Positions 46,286 through 56,042 of a DNA stretch of 64,000 nucleotides are shown here, in pieces. Below the pieces are notes generated by a model, which searched no databases, was not told the DNA's origin, and worked only from the letters and a program-made list of their open reading frames with translations. Each line of letters begins with the position of its first letter. Within the stretch, counting starts at the first letter, position 1. The position numbers and the translations under genes are program-made. The stretch comes from Butyrivibrio sp. (lineage in GTDB: Bacteria; Bacillota; Clostridia; Lachnospirales; Lachnospiraceae), in assembly GCF_015056685.1 (NCBI RefSeq), contig NZ_SVFW01000001.1, positions 1 to 64,000 of the forward strand. The letters run 5' to 3'.

Positions 46286-46321
46286 CAGTTTTTATACTTT
46301 TTTAATAATCAGGAGCAGGAA

Positions 46322-47395
46322 ATGGGTAAAGACTTAATTACACTTGAACATATCAGTAAGTCATATGATGGTCAGTTGATCTTGGATGACCTTAGTCTTT
46401 CTATATATGAGAATTCTTTTGTTACACTGCTTGGACCAAGCGGATGTGGCAAGACTACAACTTTGCGTATAATAGGTGGTTTTGAAACGCCTGATAAGGG
46501 ACGTGTTATATTTGACGGAAAAGACATAACAAGTCTTTCTCCCAACAAAAGACAGCTTAATACTGTCTTTCAGAAGTATGCTCTTTTTACACATATGACA
46601 GTAGCGGAAAATATCGCTTTTGGTCTTAAGATAAAGAACAAATCTGACAGCTATATAAAGGATAAGATTAAATATGCCCTTAAGCTTGTAAATCTTGAAG
46701 GCTACGAAAACAGAAGTCCTGAATCTTTATCAGGTGGTCAGCAGCAAAGAATAGCTATTGCAAGAGCTATTGTAAATGAGCCAAAAGTTCTTTTGCTTGA
46801 TGAGCCTTTGGGCGCACTTGACCTTAAAATGCGTCAGGACATGCAGTATGAGCTTAAAAGACTTAAAGAAGAACTGGGAATTACCTTTATTTATGTAACA
46901 CACGATCAGGAAGAAGCCCTCACAATGTCTGATCACATCGTTGTCATGAACCAGGGCTACATTCAGCAGGAAGGTTCTCCCGAAAAAATATATAACGAAC
47001 CTGAAAATGCCTTTGTTGCAGACTTTATCGGCGACAGTAACATTATCAGATCAACAATGATCCGCGATGAACTTGTAGAGATTCTAGGAGCTAAATTCGC
47101 ATGCGTAGACAAAGGTTTTGGTGAAAATAAGCCTGTTGATGTTGTAATAAGACCTGAGGATATTGAGCTGGTTTCTCCTGAAAACGGAACGTTAAAAGGC
47201 ATAGTTACTGACCTTACCTTCAAGGGAGTCCACTATGAAATGGACGTTGAAGTCGGCGGACGCGAGCTTTTAGTGCACTCAACAAAACTTTCACCTGTAG
47301 GTACTAATGTTGGTATAAATGTTGACCCATACAATATTCAGATAATGAACGTTCCTGAGTCAGAGGACGAGGAGGCAATAAGTGAAACTATTTAA
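46322..47395 (+). CDS. potA: spermidine/putrescine ABC transporter ATPase PotA
   Basis: The 357-residue ATPase energises polyamine import. Walker [17 protein letters not shown], signature [16 protein letters not shown] and Walker [13 protein letters not shown] are intact, followed by a C-terminal TOBE-like regulatory domain ([16 protein letters not shown]). AGGAGCAGG precedes the ATG. It overlaps potB by 14 bases. Confidence 0.95.
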   Translation: MGKDLITLEHISKSYDGQLILDDLSLSIYENSFVTLLGPSGCGKTTTLRIIGGFETPDKGRVIFDGKDITSLSPNKRQLNTVFQKYALFTHMTVAENIAFGLKIKNKSDSYIKDKIKYALKLVNLEGYENRSPESLSGGQQQRIAIARAIVNEPKVLLLDEPLGALDLKMRQDMQYELKRLKEELGITFIYVTHDQEEALTMSDHIVVMNQGYIQQEGSPEKIYNEPENAFVADFIGDSNIIRSTMIRDELVEILGAKFACVDKGFGENKPVDVVIRPEDIELVSPENGTLKGIVTDLTFKGVHYEMDVEVGGRELLVHSTKLSPVGTNVGINVDPYNIQIMNVPESEDEEAISETI

Positions 47396-48206
47396 AAACA
47401 AAAATACCGCCCCTCTTCTGTCCTCACCCTACATGGCCTGGGCTCTTATCTTTATACTTGTTCCACTTGGAATGGTCATCTATTACGGTTTCACAACTGA
47501 GGACGGCTTTTTTACCTTTGAAAATATAGCAACTATTGCAAAGCCGGGTTACTTGAAGGCTCTGATAAGGTCTATAAGACTTGCCCTTATCAGCACTTTG
47601 GTGTGCCTTCTTTTGGCATACCCTCTTGGAATGATCCTCTCATCCATGAAGCTTACAAGAAACACATATATAGTTACTCTTTTCATTCTTCCTATGTGGA
47701 TGAACTTTCTTTTAAGAACTCTGACATGGATGACATTGCTTGAAGGAAAAGGTGTTATCAATACTGTTTTGGAATCACTTCACCTTCCTACCATAAATAT
47801 AATAAATACGCCTTCAGCCATAGTCCTTGGCATGGTTTACAACTTTTTGCCCTTTATGATACTTCCAATCTACAATTCTCTTAGCAAAATAGATGAAAAT
47901 GTCATAAATGCTGCAAGGGACCTGGGAGCTGATTCTCTTCAGACTTTCCTTAAGATAACATTCCCATTGTCACTTCCTGGCGTTTTAAGTGGAATAACAA
48001 TGGTATTTATTCCTGCCCTCACAACTTTTGCTATTTCTTCTATGCTTGGAGGTTCCAAGATCCTTCTTATCGGAAATATCATTGAGCAGGAATTTACACA
48101 GCTGTATGATTGGCACCTTGGAAGTGGTCTTTCTATCGTGCTTATGATCTTTATCTTCATAAACATGATCATCGAAGCTCTTTCAGGCAATCAGGGAGGT
48201 AAGTAA
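47382..48206 (+). CDS. potB: spermidine/putrescine ABC permease PotB
   Basis: The 274-residue permease has six membrane segments and the BPD permease EAA loop ([20 protein letters not shown], about 175-195) that contacts PotA. It begins with GTG behind GAGGAGG, inside the 3' end of potA, so translation is coupled. Substrate class is taken from the whole operon. Confidence 0.93.
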   Translation: MKLFKNKNTAPLLSSPYMAWALIFILVPLGMVIYYGFTTEDGFFTFENIATIAKPGYLKALIRSIRLALISTLVCLLLAYPLGMILSSMKLTRNTYIVTLFILPMWMNFLLRTLTWMTLLEGKGVINTVLESLHLPTINIINTPSAIVLGMVYNFLPFMILPIYNSLSKIDENVINAARDLGADSLQTFLKITFPLSLPGVLSGITMVFIPALTTFAISSMLGGSKILLIGNIIEQEFTQLYDWHLGSGLSIVLMIFIFINMIIEALSGNQGGK

Positions 48207-48208
48207 AA

Positions 48209-48982
48209 ATGAGAAAAGTTCTTGAAAGATTATATCTGGGGCTTTTACTTATCTTTATGTATGCCCCCATTATCACACTAATTGTTTTATCTTTTAACTC
48301 AAGTAAATCCAGAGCAAAATGGGGAGGATTCACTCTCGAATGGTATGTTAATCTACTTTCTGATGAAGCCGTTGCCAGCGCTCTTATAAACACTTTGTCA
48401 ATTGCAGTACTTGCCACTATCATCTCAACCATCATCGGCACGGTATCCTGCATTGCAATGATAGGCCTTAACAAAAAGCTTCGTTCATTTATAATGAGCA
48501 TCACAAATATACCAATGATCAACGCTGATATTGTAACAGGTATATCACTTATGCTGCTCTTTAGGTTTTTACATATAAGCTCCGGCTTTACTACTATTCT
48601 TTTGGCCCATATTACATTCAACATTCCATTTGTTATGCTAAGTGTAATGCCCAGAATAAAGAACATGAATGTCTATGTATATGAGGCAGCCCTTGACCTT
48701 GGTGCAGCACCTTTGTATGCCTTTTACAAAACTGTTCTCCCTGATCTATGGCCTGGAATCGTATCAGGAGCACTTATGGCTTTCACAATGTCTCTTGATG
48801 ACTTTATAATCACCTACTTTACAAAAGGCTCTGGTTTTGAAACACTTTCAACTCTTATTTATAACGAGGTAAAAAGAGGTATTCAGCCTGAAATCTATGC
48901 TTTGTCTGCAATTATATTTGTAGTAGTTTTGACTCTGCTCATGCTTGTCTACAGAGTCCCTGCAAAGAAGAATAAAGACTAA
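48209..48982 (+). CDS. potC: spermidine/putrescine ABC permease PotC
   Basis: The 257-residue permease has six membrane segments and the EAA loop (EAALDLGAAPLYAFYKTVLP). It pairs with PotB to form the channel. The gene starts two bases after potB behind GGGAGG. Confidence 0.93.
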   Translation: MRKVLERLYLGLLLIFMYAPIITLIVLSFNSSKSRAKWGGFTLEWYVNLLSDEAVASALINTLSIAVLATIISTIIGTVSCIAMIGLNKKLRSFIMSITNIPMINADIVTGISLMLLFRFLHISSGFTTILLAHITFNIPFVMLSVMPRIKNMNVYVYEAALDLGAAPLYAFYKTVLPDLWPGIVSGALMAFTMSLDDFIITYFTKGSGFETLSTLIYNEVKRGIQPEIYALSAIIFVVVLTLLMLVYRVPAKKNKD

Positions 48983-48996
48983 CTTTGGAGTTACAT

Positions 48997-50067
48997 ATGA
49001 AAAAGAAATTCTTAAGTATATTTCTATCTCTCACTACATTAAGTACACTGATATCCGGATGCGAAGTAAAAAACAGCGCTTCATACCCAAACGGCAAATT
49101 GTATGTATACAACTGGGGGGAATATATAGATGAAGATGTCATAAAAGAATTTGAAGACGAAACCGGAATTGATGTTATATATGATATGTTTGAAACTAAC
49201 GAAATAATGTTTGCAAAGCTGGCTCAGGACACCTCCGCTTATGATGTTATATGCCCGTCAGATTATATGATTCAAAAGCTTATTGAAAATGACATGATAC
49301 AGGAGCTTAACTTTGACAATATTCCAAATATTGTAAACATTGGTGACCAGTACTTTGAATCATCCAAAGATTTCGATCCCGAAAACAAGTATTCAGTGCC
49401 CTACTGCTGGGGAACAGTCGGAATCCTGTATAACAAGACTATGGTTGACGAAACTGTAGACAGCTGGGATATTCTATGGGACAGCAAATATTCAGGACAG
49501 ATTCTCATGCAGGACTCTGTCAGAGATGCATTCATGGTGGCACTTCTCAAAAACGGTTTTTCAATGAATACAAAAGATGCTTCAGAAATTGATATTGCAA
49601 CAGATGATCTTATAGCTCAAAAGCCTCTTGTACAGGCCTACGTAGTTGACCAGGTAAGGGATAAGATGATCGGTGGTGAGGCAGCTCTTGGTGTGATCTA
49701 TTCAGGAGAAGCAATCTATACAGCCCGCGAGAATCCTGATCTTGAGTATGTAGTACCAAAGGAAGGCACCAATGTATGGATTGATTCCTGGGTAATAACC
49801 AAAGGTTCCAAAAATGTTGAAAATGCTGAAAAGTGGATAGACTTTATGTGTCGCGGAGACATAGCTCTTAGAAATTTTGAGTATATAACCTACTCCACTC
49901 CTAACACAGTAGCTCAGGAAAACATTGAAGATGACGCGATCCGTAACTCCAAGGTGGCATTTCCTGACCTAAATGAAATAAACACAGAGTCGTATCAGTA
50001 TCTTGGAACAGAAACAGACAGACTCTACAATGATGCCTGGATGGAAGTAAAATCTGCTGATTACTAA
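48997..50067 (+). CDS. potD: spermidine/putrescine-binding lipoprotein PotD
   Basis: The 356-residue substrate-binding protein has a lipoprotein signal with lipobox LISGC (Cys at about 22). The mature protein opens with LYVYNWGEYIDEDVIKEFE, typical of PotD/PotF, and has the Trp/Asp-containing polyamine site (DAWM near the end, SPDYMIQK-like region here PSDYMIQK). It is tethered outside the membrane and delivers polyamine to PotBC. The ATG at 48997 is preceded by GGAG; an in-frame TTG four codons upstream is unlikely. Confidence 0.94.
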   Translation: MKKKFLSIFLSLTTLSTLISGCEVKNSASYPNGKLYVYNWGEYIDEDVIKEFEDETGIDVIYDMFETNEIMFAKLAQDTSAYDVICPSDYMIQKLIENDMIQELNFDNIPNIVNIGDQYFESSKDFDPENKYSVPYCWGTVGILYNKTMVDETVDSWDILWDSKYSGQILMQDSVRDAFMVALLKNGFSMNTKDASEIDIATDDLIAQKPLVQAYVVDQVRDKMIGGEAALGVIYSGEAIYTARENPDLEYVVPKEGTNVWIDSWVITKGSKNVENAEKWIDFMCRGDIALRNFEYITYSTPNTVAQENIEDDAIRNSKVAFPDLNEINTESYQYLGTETDRLYNDAWMEVKSADY

Positions 50068-50072
50068 AAAAT

Positions 50073-50117
50073 AAAAAAAGCATGTTGCTTAAATTACGGA
50101 GCAACATGCTTTTTATT
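50073..50117. terminator. bidirectional terminator between potD and the secreted orphan
   Basis: AAAAGCATGTTGCT and AGCAACATGCTTTT pair perfectly around a 10-base loop, with A- and T-runs on both sides, so it can serve both converging genes. Confidence 0.9.
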
Positions 50118-50129
50118 ATCTTTTTTTAT

Positions 50130-50819
50130 TTATGGCCAGTTTTTATAATTACCGTTTACACAAACACCTGCAAAGCCATTAGCAATAAATACACTCTTGT
50201 CTGACTCAGAAACAACCGGTGTTGCATTGGGATTACTGGATACTACATCAAAATATTTAGCTCCATTTTCAACAACCCCTTTTAAGCCATTGGTAGCATT
50301 ATGTCCATTGTTATTGGAAAGAGCAAAGGAAGCCATTGCAACGTTATCCTGATTATACAAAATAGCTGTGTTACCATTTTTAGATACAGTACCTGTTTTT
50401 CCATCGCCTAGAGTTACAGAAATGCTATCATAAGTAGTCTTTATATTCTGTACATATACCTCTACATTATCCTGTATATCTTTATTCTGCACTCTGTCGT
50501 CATCAACATAGAAATAGAAAAATACATTCTTTACAGTCTCATCTGCTCCAATATGAAATGTAACATTCTGAGTTCCACTTGCATACGAGCACTCAAGATA
50601 TGTGGCTGCACTTGAATGTGGTCCCAGGTAATAGGTGTAATTGTAATTGGCCCTCATACTCATGGTCTTGGTCTCGCCAGCATTTATTGAAAGTACAGTA
50701 TCCTGAAAATCAAAGTAATCAGGAACATCACTCATGGCAAATGCATTTAGATTCATAGTGAAAATAGTAATTGCAACAGTTAATACAGATAATAATAATC
50801 CTTTAAATGTTTTTTTCAT
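50130..50819 (-). CDS. secreted protein of unknown function
   Basis: The 229-residue protein has a clear Sec signal peptide (about 1-28, ending LNAFA before MSDVP). The mature part is rich in Thr, Asn, Tyr and Asp, with no Cys beyond two near the middle and end, and looks like an extracellular beta-sandwich: LSINAGETKTMSMRANYNYT resembles secreted Ig-like or cell-surface modules. I do not recognise a family. It has a GAGAGG site, its own terminator and no operon partners. Confidence 0.65.
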   Translation of the reverse strand: MKKTFKGLLLSVLTVAITIFTMNLNAFAMSDVPDYFDFQDTVLSINAGETKTMSMRANYNYTYYLGPHSSAATYLECSYASGTQNVTFHIGADETVKNVFFYFYVDDDRVQNKDIQDNVEVYVQNIKTTYDSISVTLGDGKTGTVSKNGNTAILYNQDNVAMASFALSNNNGHNATNGLKGVVENGAKYFDVVSSNPNATPVVSESDKSVFIANGFAGVCVNGNYKNWP

Positions 50820-50935
50820 TTTGCACCTCTCTACAATACAAAAAATTGTTTATTTTCACATATTATACATGTTCTCAGGTACTTATATTATAGTGTTTGT
50901 TTACTTTATTGCGTATAAATATTTCCTAAACAGAA

Positions 50936-52006
50936 TTAATTTTCTATGTACTTGATTCTTAAGTCATTTCCCTTTGCGGACACAATTGCTTCTGCCCCCA
51001 TGATTACAGGAAGCATGGGAGAAATATGTCCAATATCAGCGTCCATTATGATAGGAACACCAAAGCCTTCCAAAATATCAGTTACAGCGTTGTATTCATC
51101 AACTCCTGTAAATTCTTCGCCTCTTGCTCCTCTTGCCCTTCCGATGATAAAGCCCTTTGCATCATCAAACCATCCAGCTTCTCTGAGGTTCCAAAGCGCT
51201 CTTCTGTATGACATAACATTAAGATCGCATTCTTCCAATACCCAGATTATATTCTTGTGCTCTTTCTTAAACTCCTTCATATTGTCAAACCTGGTACCAA
51301 CAAGGTCAAAGAGCACATCAAGGCAACCGCCAAGAAGTATTCCTTCACACTTAAGTTCTTTATCCTCCCCCACTTTCACAGCCTTCTTGCTACTGCAGTC
51401 AAAAGAACTCAATATCTTTTTCTGGTTAAGATCGTAGGTCATGAGTTTATCGTAATCTATAGGAGCATCAGGATCAGATGGCTCATCGCTATAGGAATAC
51501 ATATCATAGCCCTTAAAATCTGTCTTTGTTCCTTCCAAAAGTGCGAAAGCATCATTTTCTGTATCCTCCCAGGTTTTACCATAGCCGTTTATGCAAGGTC
51601 CATAGATTCCCATTGTCCCGGATATAGTTACAAGAGGAAAAATAAAATGAGTATTATCTGAATAGCCTATATACCACTTGGGTTTACAGTTCTTAAGCTC
51701 TTCAAAATCTACGTAAGTGATGGTTTCGTTCATAAGTTCTCCACCACCGGCAGATATAATGGCATCTATGGCATCTGATTTGTAAAACTCCATAAGTTCA
51801 GCACTTGTGACTTTTGGGTCTGTACTTATTCCCTTACCATCGCCCATTCGTGCCGTCTTGCCTTCTATGATGTTATAGCCTCTCTCTTTTAGATTTTTTA
51901 TGGCTATATCAATAAGAACACTATATGGTTCTGTTGCTGCTCCAAAAGAAGGTGCTGTTATTCCTATCGTATCTCCTTTTTTGATACTTTCCGGCCTTCT
52001 GATCAT
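50936..52006 (-). CDS. S66 family serine peptidase (LD-carboxypeptidase / MccF-like)
   Basis: The 356-residue protein has the S66 features: N-terminal GDTIGITAPSFGA, the nucleophile Ser in YIGYSDNTHF at about 112-121, and later the catalytic Glu/His region (WVLEECDLN; DADIGHISPMLPV near the C-terminus). Members cleave the L,D-bond of muropeptides (LdcA) or inactivate microcin C (MccF). The insert pattern and length fit the MccF-like branch slightly better. Substrate is not settled. Confidence 0.85.
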   Translation of the reverse strand: MIRRPESIKKGDTIGITAPSFGAATEPYSVLIDIAIKNLKERGYNIIEGKTARMGDGKGISTDPKVTSAELMEFYKSDAIDAIISAGGGELMNETITYVDFEELKNCKPKWYIGYSDNTHFIFPLVTISGTMGIYGPCINGYGKTWEDTENDAFALLEGTKTDFKGYDMYSYSDEPSDPDAPIDYDKLMTYDLNQKKILSSFDCSSKKAVKVGEDKELKCEGILLGGCLDVLFDLVGTRFDNMKEFKKEHKNIIWVLEECDLNVMSYRRALWNLREAGWFDDAKGFIIGRARGARGEEFTGVDEYNAVTDILEGFGVPIIMDADIGHISPMLPVIMGAEAIVSAKGNDLRIKYIEN

Positions 52007-52026
52007 TTTATGCGCTGCCTTTCAAT

Positions 52027-53130
52027 TTATTTTTTTACAATTTCTGATCTCTTTGAGTAAGATTTTCTGTAAAATCTATTCATCTTTATGCATTCTAAAA
52101 GTGACAAAAAGTGCCCTTCGCCATGCCTCATTACAGCGACATGAGCAATGCAGCCCTTATCAAGAACATCTGCCACATCCATGGCATCGTCATAAGAAGC
52201 GCCAAGGCAGTATGCTCCATCATATAGTGAAAAGACAACATTGACGTTCTTTTTAATATTGTGATAGCTCATACCGTCTTTGCCATGTTCATTGCTTGGG
52301 ACCTTTACGCTTACGCCAATAAGCTGCGCAAAGTCATACAAAAGAGGCCGCATATGATTGGCGCGTCTTGATACTGTCATGACAGCTTCCGACTTGTTGT
52401 GAATGATGTATTTTACATCTTTCCTCTTGGCATAAATAAGCTCATGGATATGCCTTACACGCTTAGGAGTATCAGGAATATCATAAACTATCTCACCATT
52501 TTCAAGATGAGAATTAAAGCCAAACTCAACGCCATGTTTAATATCTGTCTTGCAGACATCAATAAGGAAATTGTTGCAGGCAACTTCCATTTTTTCTGCT
52601 TCATAAATAGCTTCTTTTGAATTCTTACCAAAGCACAGTGTTCCATGGTTAGCCATAATAAATCCATTGCAATCAGGGAACTTTTTTATGGCTTTAACTG
52701 TATTTTCAACAAGCTTTTCACTTCCGGGAAGGGCAAAAGCTGCGACAGGGATCTCAACATCCTCATCATCAAGATATGAAAATACTTTCTTAATTCCAAG
52801 TGTTCCCACACAAGAGGCGTAAACCTGATGTGTATGAATAATAAAATCTACATCTTCTCTTTCTTTATAGCAAGCTGCATGAACACACTTTTCTGTAGAA
52901 GGTAAAATATCTCCCTCATAAGAGAGATCGTCAATATTTACCTTTACTATCATATCCGCAGTAAGATCTTCATATTTGATACCGCTTGGTGTTATCAAAA
53001 AGCTCTTGTCATCAATCCTCTGACTTACATTTCCCCAAGTTCTAACAAGAAGCCCTATTTCATGAAGCTCTCGTGCAACTTCAATAATATGCTTCTTTGC
53101 TTCTAATATTTCCTCATTACCCTGTAACAT
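52027..53130 (-). CDS. class II aldolase/adducin protein with a degenerate second copy
   Basis: The 367-residue protein contains one intact class II aldolase domain (about 1-195): GNVSQRIDD, the acidic LPSTEKCVHA, zinc ligands IIHTHQ and ANHGTLCFG. The second half (about 220-345) repeats the same pattern in degenerate form: HELIYAKRKDVKYIIHNKSE has lost the HTH ligands but keeps the spacing. The likely substrate of the first domain is a sugar phosphate such as fuculose- or ribulose-phosphate; no sugar pathway genes are adjacent. It lies between S66 and proA genes. Confidence 0.8.
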   Translation of the reverse strand: MLQGNEEILEAKKHIIEVARELHEIGLLVRTWGNVSQRIDDKSFLITPSGIKYEDLTADMIVKVNIDDLSYEGDILPSTEKCVHAACYKEREDVDFIIHTHQVYASCVGTLGIKKVFSYLDDEDVEIPVAAFALPGSEKLVENTVKAIKKFPDCNGFIMANHGTLCFGKNSKEAIYEAEKMEVACNNFLIDVCKTDIKHGVEFGFNSHLENGEIVYDIPDTPKRVRHIHELIYAKRKDVKYIIHNKSEAVMTVSRRANHMRPLLYDFAQLIGVSVKVPSNEHGKDGMSYHNIKKNVNVVFSLYDGAYCLGASYDDAMDVADVLDKGCIAHVAVMRHGEGHFLSLLECIKMNRFYRKSYSKRSEIVKK

Positions 53131-53155
53131 AAAAAAACCCGCTCCTTCTTATGCC

Positions 53156-54400
53156 TTATTTTCTAGTCTGACCATTTCCATAGATCTGGTACTTATAGGA
53201 AGTAAGCTCTTTTAGCCCCATTGGTCCCCTTGCATGGAGTTTCTGTGTACTAATCCCTATTTCAGCTCCAAAACCAAATTCAAAGCCATCTGTAAATCTT
53301 GTGGATGCATTAACATAAACACATGCTGCATCAACAAGTGCCAAAAACTTATCTGCTGTTTCCTTATTTTCAGTGATGATCGACTCCGAATGCCCTGTGC
53401 CATATTTATTTATATGATCAATTGCCTCGTCAACACTATTTACAGACTTAACAGAAATAATGTAATCAAGATACTCTTTTCCGAAGTCCTCTTCTGTTGC
53501 ATCAATGGCAAAAGACAAATATGCCTTACTTGGCTTATCTGCCCTGACTTCAACAGAGTGTTCTTTCATGGCCTTTTCAAATTCTGGAAGGAACTTCTCC
53601 ATAATATCTTCATGAACGATAAGTGATTCTGCCGCATTACACACGCCAATTCTCTGTGTCTTAGCATTGATTATGATTGGAATTGCCTTCTGGATATCAG
53701 CATCCTTATCAACATATATATGGCAGTTACCTGTTCCTGTCTCAATAACAGGAATATTGGAGTTCTCTACAACCGCTCTTATAAGTCCTGCGCTTCCTCT
53801 TGGAATCAGAACATCAACGTATTCTTTCATCTTCATGAAATCAGTTGTAACCTGTCTGTCTGTAGCTTCTATGAGCTGAATGGCATCTGATGTAATACCA
53901 AGGCTTTGAAGTGTGTTTCTGATAGAATTTGTAATTGCAATATTGCTGTTTATAGCATCACTTCCACCCTTCAGAATAGTCACGTTGCCTGACTTAAAAG
54001 TAAGAGCAAATGCATCAGCTGTAACATTTGGACGTGATTCATAAATAATTCCAACAACACCAAGTGGAACTCTAATCTTTTTTATCTTAAGGCCATTTGG
54101 TCTCTCAAAATGTTCAATTTCCTGCCCTATAGGGTCTTCAAGTGCGGATACTTCTCTGATGCCTTCAGCCATAGCTTCTACTCTTTTTTCATCGAGTTTT
54201 AGCCTGTCTAAAAGCCCTTGATTCATGCCATTTTTTTCACCATTTTCATAATCGATGCGGTTTGCTTCAAGTATCTTGGCACAATCTTTAATAAGACCAT
54301 CTGCAACCGCCAAAAGAGCCCCATTTTTTTCTTTTGTTGAAAGTTTTATCATTGCTGGCTTTGCAGCCTTCGCATTTTTACAAATATCAAATAATACCAT
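53156..54400 (-). CDS. proA: gamma-glutamyl phosphate reductase
   Basis: The 414-residue NADPH-dependent enzyme makes glutamate-5-semialdehyde for proline. The active Cys lies in TQRIGVCNAAESLIVHE, with the nucleotide region GNVTILKGGSDAINSN and the C-terminal FGFGAEIGISTQKLHARGPMG. Length is standard. proB is not adjacent. A GGAGGAG site precedes the ATG. Confidence 0.96.
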   Translation of the reverse strand: MVLFDICKNAKAAKPAMIKLSTKEKNGALLAVADGLIKDCAKILEANRIDYENGEKNGMNQGLLDRLKLDEKRVEAMAEGIREVSALEDPIGQEIEHFERPNGLKIKKIRVPLGVVGIIYESRPNVTADAFALTFKSGNVTILKGGSDAINSNIAITNSIRNTLQSLGITSDAIQLIEATDRQVTTDFMKMKEYVDVLIPRGSAGLIRAVVENSNIPVIETGTGNCHIYVDKDADIQKAIPIIINAKTQRIGVCNAAESLIVHEDIMEKFLPEFEKAMKEHSVEVRADKPSKAYLSFAIDATEEDFGKEYLDYIISVKSVNSVDEAIDHINKYGTGHSESIITENKETADKFLALVDAACVYVNASTRFTDGFEFGFGAEIGISTQKLHARGPMGLKELTSYKYQIYGNGQTRK

Positions 54401-54422
54401 AGCTCCTCCACTTCTAAGATCA

Positions 54423-54437
54423 AGTAATCAGAAAATT
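54423..54437. promoter_or_regulatory. CodY-box-like sequence upstream of proA
   Basis: AGTAATCAGAAAATT matches the CodY consensus at 12 of 15 positions, 23 bases before the proA ATG. Regulation of proA by CodY would fit, but a single degenerate match in A/T-rich DNA is weak. Confidence 0.3.
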
Positions 54438-54476
54438 TCGTTATTTAAAATAATACCACAAATGGCTTAAAATACA

Positions 54477-56036
54477 CTACTCTTTGCTCATACTACGTGG
54501 AGAATTTCCATAATATTTTTTGAACACATTTGAAAAATAGCTTACATCGCTATAACCAACTTTTTCTGCGATCAAAGACAGTTTTTCATCTGTAGCAGTG
54601 ATCAGTCTTTTTGCCTCCTGCATACGTACCTGCGTTATATATTCAGAAAGTGTCATATTCATTTCACTTTTGAACATCTTTCTGAGATAAGTCTGGTTAA
54701 CACAAAGCACTTCTGATATGTCAGCAACTGACAACTCGCTGTTTATATAGTTTTGTTCTATATATTCCTTTGCAGAAAGCGCAACGTCCCTTGACTTGGA
54801 CTTTTTCTTATCCTTTTCAAATTCAATCCTCTTTTTAAAAAGATATATCACTTTATCCTTCATTTCATCAGAACCTATCGATCCGGAAAAAAAGTCTTCA
54901 GGTGAAAAACCATCGCCATAAATCTTCTCTATTGAAAATCCCGAATTGATAATGTTAGTCATAAGTACGCTGAGAGCACTGCTTATAATATTCATATCCG
55001 AGATAACGTGGCCATCTTTTGAGGAACGCGCTTCTCTAATATGCTGCCACATCGTATTGATAACATTTTCAACGTCATCTGATAAGAGATTTTCAATATC
55101 CTTATTGAGCCTGAAGATTGCGTCAAGTGAAGTAAAAATAAGTGGCTCTGACTCTTCTCTAAGGTCTATAAGTTTTCCATGTCCCTTGACCATCACTGTT
55201 CCAAGCGCTCTTTCATAGGCCTTTTTTACACCTTTTAGCTCATCAGCCCTTGAAAGAACTATTGTAATATCAAAGCCAAGCTGGTTCTTTACTACATCGA
55301 TAATATCTGTAAACTCATATCCCTTGAAACTAGTGATATCAAAAGCTCTATTGAAGCGCATGAGAATAATAATGTTATTTTCAAAATCATTAAAAATCTT
55401 TACTTCACCATCTATATCGAGTTTATCCTCAAGCATTTTTGCAATGAGGCGCTCCCAGTTCATTAGTTCTTCCCTTGAACTGTTATTATTTATATCACCG
55501 TCAAATTTAACCAGTCCCAGCAAATATCCTGCCCCGGAACCCCATCCAAATATCTTCTCTTCAATCTCATTTGAATGCTCAGAATCTGATATCCCGGCAT
55601 ATATAAGAGCTTTGAGCTCATCTGTCAAAACGTAATCATCTCTAAGAGAGTTCTCTACAGCTTTTCCTATGTTATCCTGTAGCTTTAAAAGACTAAGGAT
55701 CAGTTCTTCTTTTTCAAAAGGCTTTACTATATAATCGCAAACACCGATCTTTACGGCTTTTCTTGCATATTCAAATTCATTATTTCCTGTTATCAGAACT
55801 ACTGCAGTGTCAGGATAATCTTTAATGATCTTTTCAGAAAGCTCAAGCCCGTTTAGGTATGGCATAGTTATATCTGTTAGAACTACATCAGGAAGATATT
55901 CCTCCATCTTTTGCAGTGCTTCTCTGCCATCATGGGCTTCGCAGCAGATTTCAAAACCATATGCATTCCAGTCAATGCAGCCTCTTAAATACTCCAAAAA
56001 AATAGGCATATCATCGACAATCATAATCTTATTCAA
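54477..56036 (-). CDS. YesN-type response regulator with AraC DNA-binding domain
   Basis: The 519-residue regulator has an N-terminal receiver domain with phospho-acceptor Asp55 in LTDITMPYLNG and Lys in YIVKPFEKEEL, a long middle region, and a C-terminal AraC/XylS double helix-turn-helix (EVLCVNQTYLRKMFKSEMN, then KVGYSDVSYFSNVFKKYYG). It probably activates the adjacent sugar ABC genes in response to the kinase encoded just upstream. It appears to use a TTG start behind GAGG; the ATG four codons later lacks a site but is possible. Confidence 0.9.
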   Translation of the reverse strand: MNKIMIVDDMPIFLEYLRGCIDWNAYGFEICCEAHDGREALQKMEEYLPDVVLTDITMPYLNGLELSEKIIKDYPDTAVVLITGNNEFEYARKAVKIGVCDYIVKPFEKEELILSLLKLQDNIGKAVENSLRDDYVLTDELKALIYAGISDSEHSNEIEEKIFGWGSGAGYLLGLVKFDGDINNNSSREELMNWERLIAKMLEDKLDIDGEVKIFNDFENNIIILMRFNRAFDITSFKGYEFTDIIDVVKNQLGFDITIVLSRADELKGVKKAYERALGTVMVKGHGKLIDLREESEPLIFTSLDAIFRLNKDIENLLSDDVENVINTMWQHIREARSSKDGHVISDMNIISSALSVLMTNIINSGFSIEKIYGDGFSPEDFFSGSIGSDEMKDKVIYLFKKRIEFEKDKKKSKSRDVALSAKEYIEQNYINSELSVADISEVLCVNQTYLRKMFKSEMNMTLSEYITQVRMQEAKRLITATDEKLSLIAEKVGYSDVSYFSNVFKKYYGNSPRSMSKE

Positions 56037-56042
56037 AACAAT

